Source of the DNA: JBEVNR01 sp040507985
Lineage (GTDB): Bacteria > Pseudomonadota > Alphaproteobacteria > Rickettsiales > UBA6187
DNA: 64,000 nt
Direction: 5' to 3'
Assembly (NCBI GenBank): GCA_040507985.1
Contig: JBEVNR010000012.1
Span: 112,324-176,323 of the forward strand
Within the stretch, counting starts at the first letter, position 1; the number at the start of each line of letters is the position of its first letter. This document shows, in pieces, positions 63,868-64,000 of this stretch. The notes under the pieces were generated by a model. That model was given only the letters and a program-made list of their open reading frames with translations, had not been told where the DNA came from and searched no databases. The position numbers and the translations under genes were made by a program.

Positions 63868-63886
63868 ATGGCTCTAGACTAGCGCC
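63868..63886. repeat. Putative IS end (19-bp repeat)
   Basis: ATGGCTCTAGACTAGCGCC lies between the truncated HEPN frame and the transposase stop, where a terminal inverted repeat is expected. It matches 29990-30008 at 18 of 19 bases. The other end of the element is beyond the window. Confidence 0.5.
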
Positions 63887-63890
63887 ATGA

Positions 63891-64000
63891 CTAGCATCGG
63901 GTATATTTTTTATACTTTTCCAAAATTATAGAAAAGAGGTTTTCTTCGGAATAATTATATCTAAACTCACATTCCTTGAGATGCAAGTAAAAAGCATGCC
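63891..64000 (-). mobile_element. IS1595-like transposase, C-terminal part
   Basis: The minus-strand frame entering from the right edge reads HAFYLHLKECEFRYNYSEEN and then LFSIILEKYKKY before TAG at 63891-63893. HLKECEFR followed by a tyrosine-rich segment is the C-terminal signature of IS1595/ISXO2-type transposases. Only about 36 codons are inside the window. The element appears to sit in front of, and to truncate, the HEPN gene. Confidence 0.7.

Overview
The window looks like chromosomal DNA of an alphaproteobacterium. The evidence is the metX-metW pair, an Usg-family protein, a class II DAHP synthase, an alphaproteobacterial-type S9 with an N-terminal extension, a type III (eukaryote-like) ornithine/lysine decarboxylase, and a Kdo-type capsule system. 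The order cannot be fixed from this window. Core genes are GC-rich. Several lineage-specific genes are visibly richer in AT. The intergenic spaces hold many short palindromic (MITE-like) repeats. Predicted secreted, membrane and effector-like proteins without recognisable families would suit a host-associated or predatory life, but that is inference.

Layout. 1-2.0 kb: the end of xseB, an FMN reductase and an amino-acid decarboxylase. 2.3-6.3 kb: a tightly overlapping operon of a lipoprotein, coaC and coaB as separate genes, a second lipoprotein and a KpsD-like capsule exporter. 6.3-10.4 kb: repeats, usg, metX-metW and a Cys-rich protein. 10.8-17.8 kb: ubiE, an anchored acidic protein, a lone yejB permease, trpBA, uppS and tRNA-Ala(CGC). 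17.9-24.6 kb: two MITEs, rplM-rpsI, erpA, rpe, an M48 lipoprotein protease, a YbhN-like membrane protein and a nitronate monooxygenase-like protein. 24.7-34.5 kb: a sigma-54 response regulator overlapping a prepilin gene, then ubiA, kpsT and alr with MITEs, a recombinase remnant at tRNA-Leu(UAA), and two more overlapping prepilin genes. The last of these encodes a 956-residue pilin-adhesin. 34.6-42.1 kb: rnhA, a MauE/DoxX-like protein, a ModA-like protein, a porin, a degenerate ThiE, a tandem SGNH-like protein and ftsH. 42.2-48.5 kb: one leftward operon of class II DAHP synthase, ExbD, a TonB-like protein, KpsC and KpsS. 48.9-53.1 kb: two unrecognised, possibly secreted or membrane-targeted proteins around a photolyase. 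53.5-58.0 kb: yaaA, lptE, an M15 peptidase, tatC and a secreted Asp/Glu-repeat protein. 58.1-61.8 kb: der, bolA, tRNA-Arg(CCG), pyrB, fur and a DUF465 protein. 62-64 kb: an accessory island with a MuF-domain protein (possible polymorphic toxin), a membrane protein, a truncated HEPN gene and the end of an IS1595-like transposase.

How they fit together. Capsule genes for outer-membrane export (kpsD), the ABC ATPase (kpsT) and the Kdo linker (kpsC, kpsS) are spread over four sites rather than one cluster. Three prepilin-like proteins and one sigma-54 regulator lie within 10 kb and probably form a surface-appendage system. At least five palindromic repeat families occur between genes, and two of them carry the same internal cassette.
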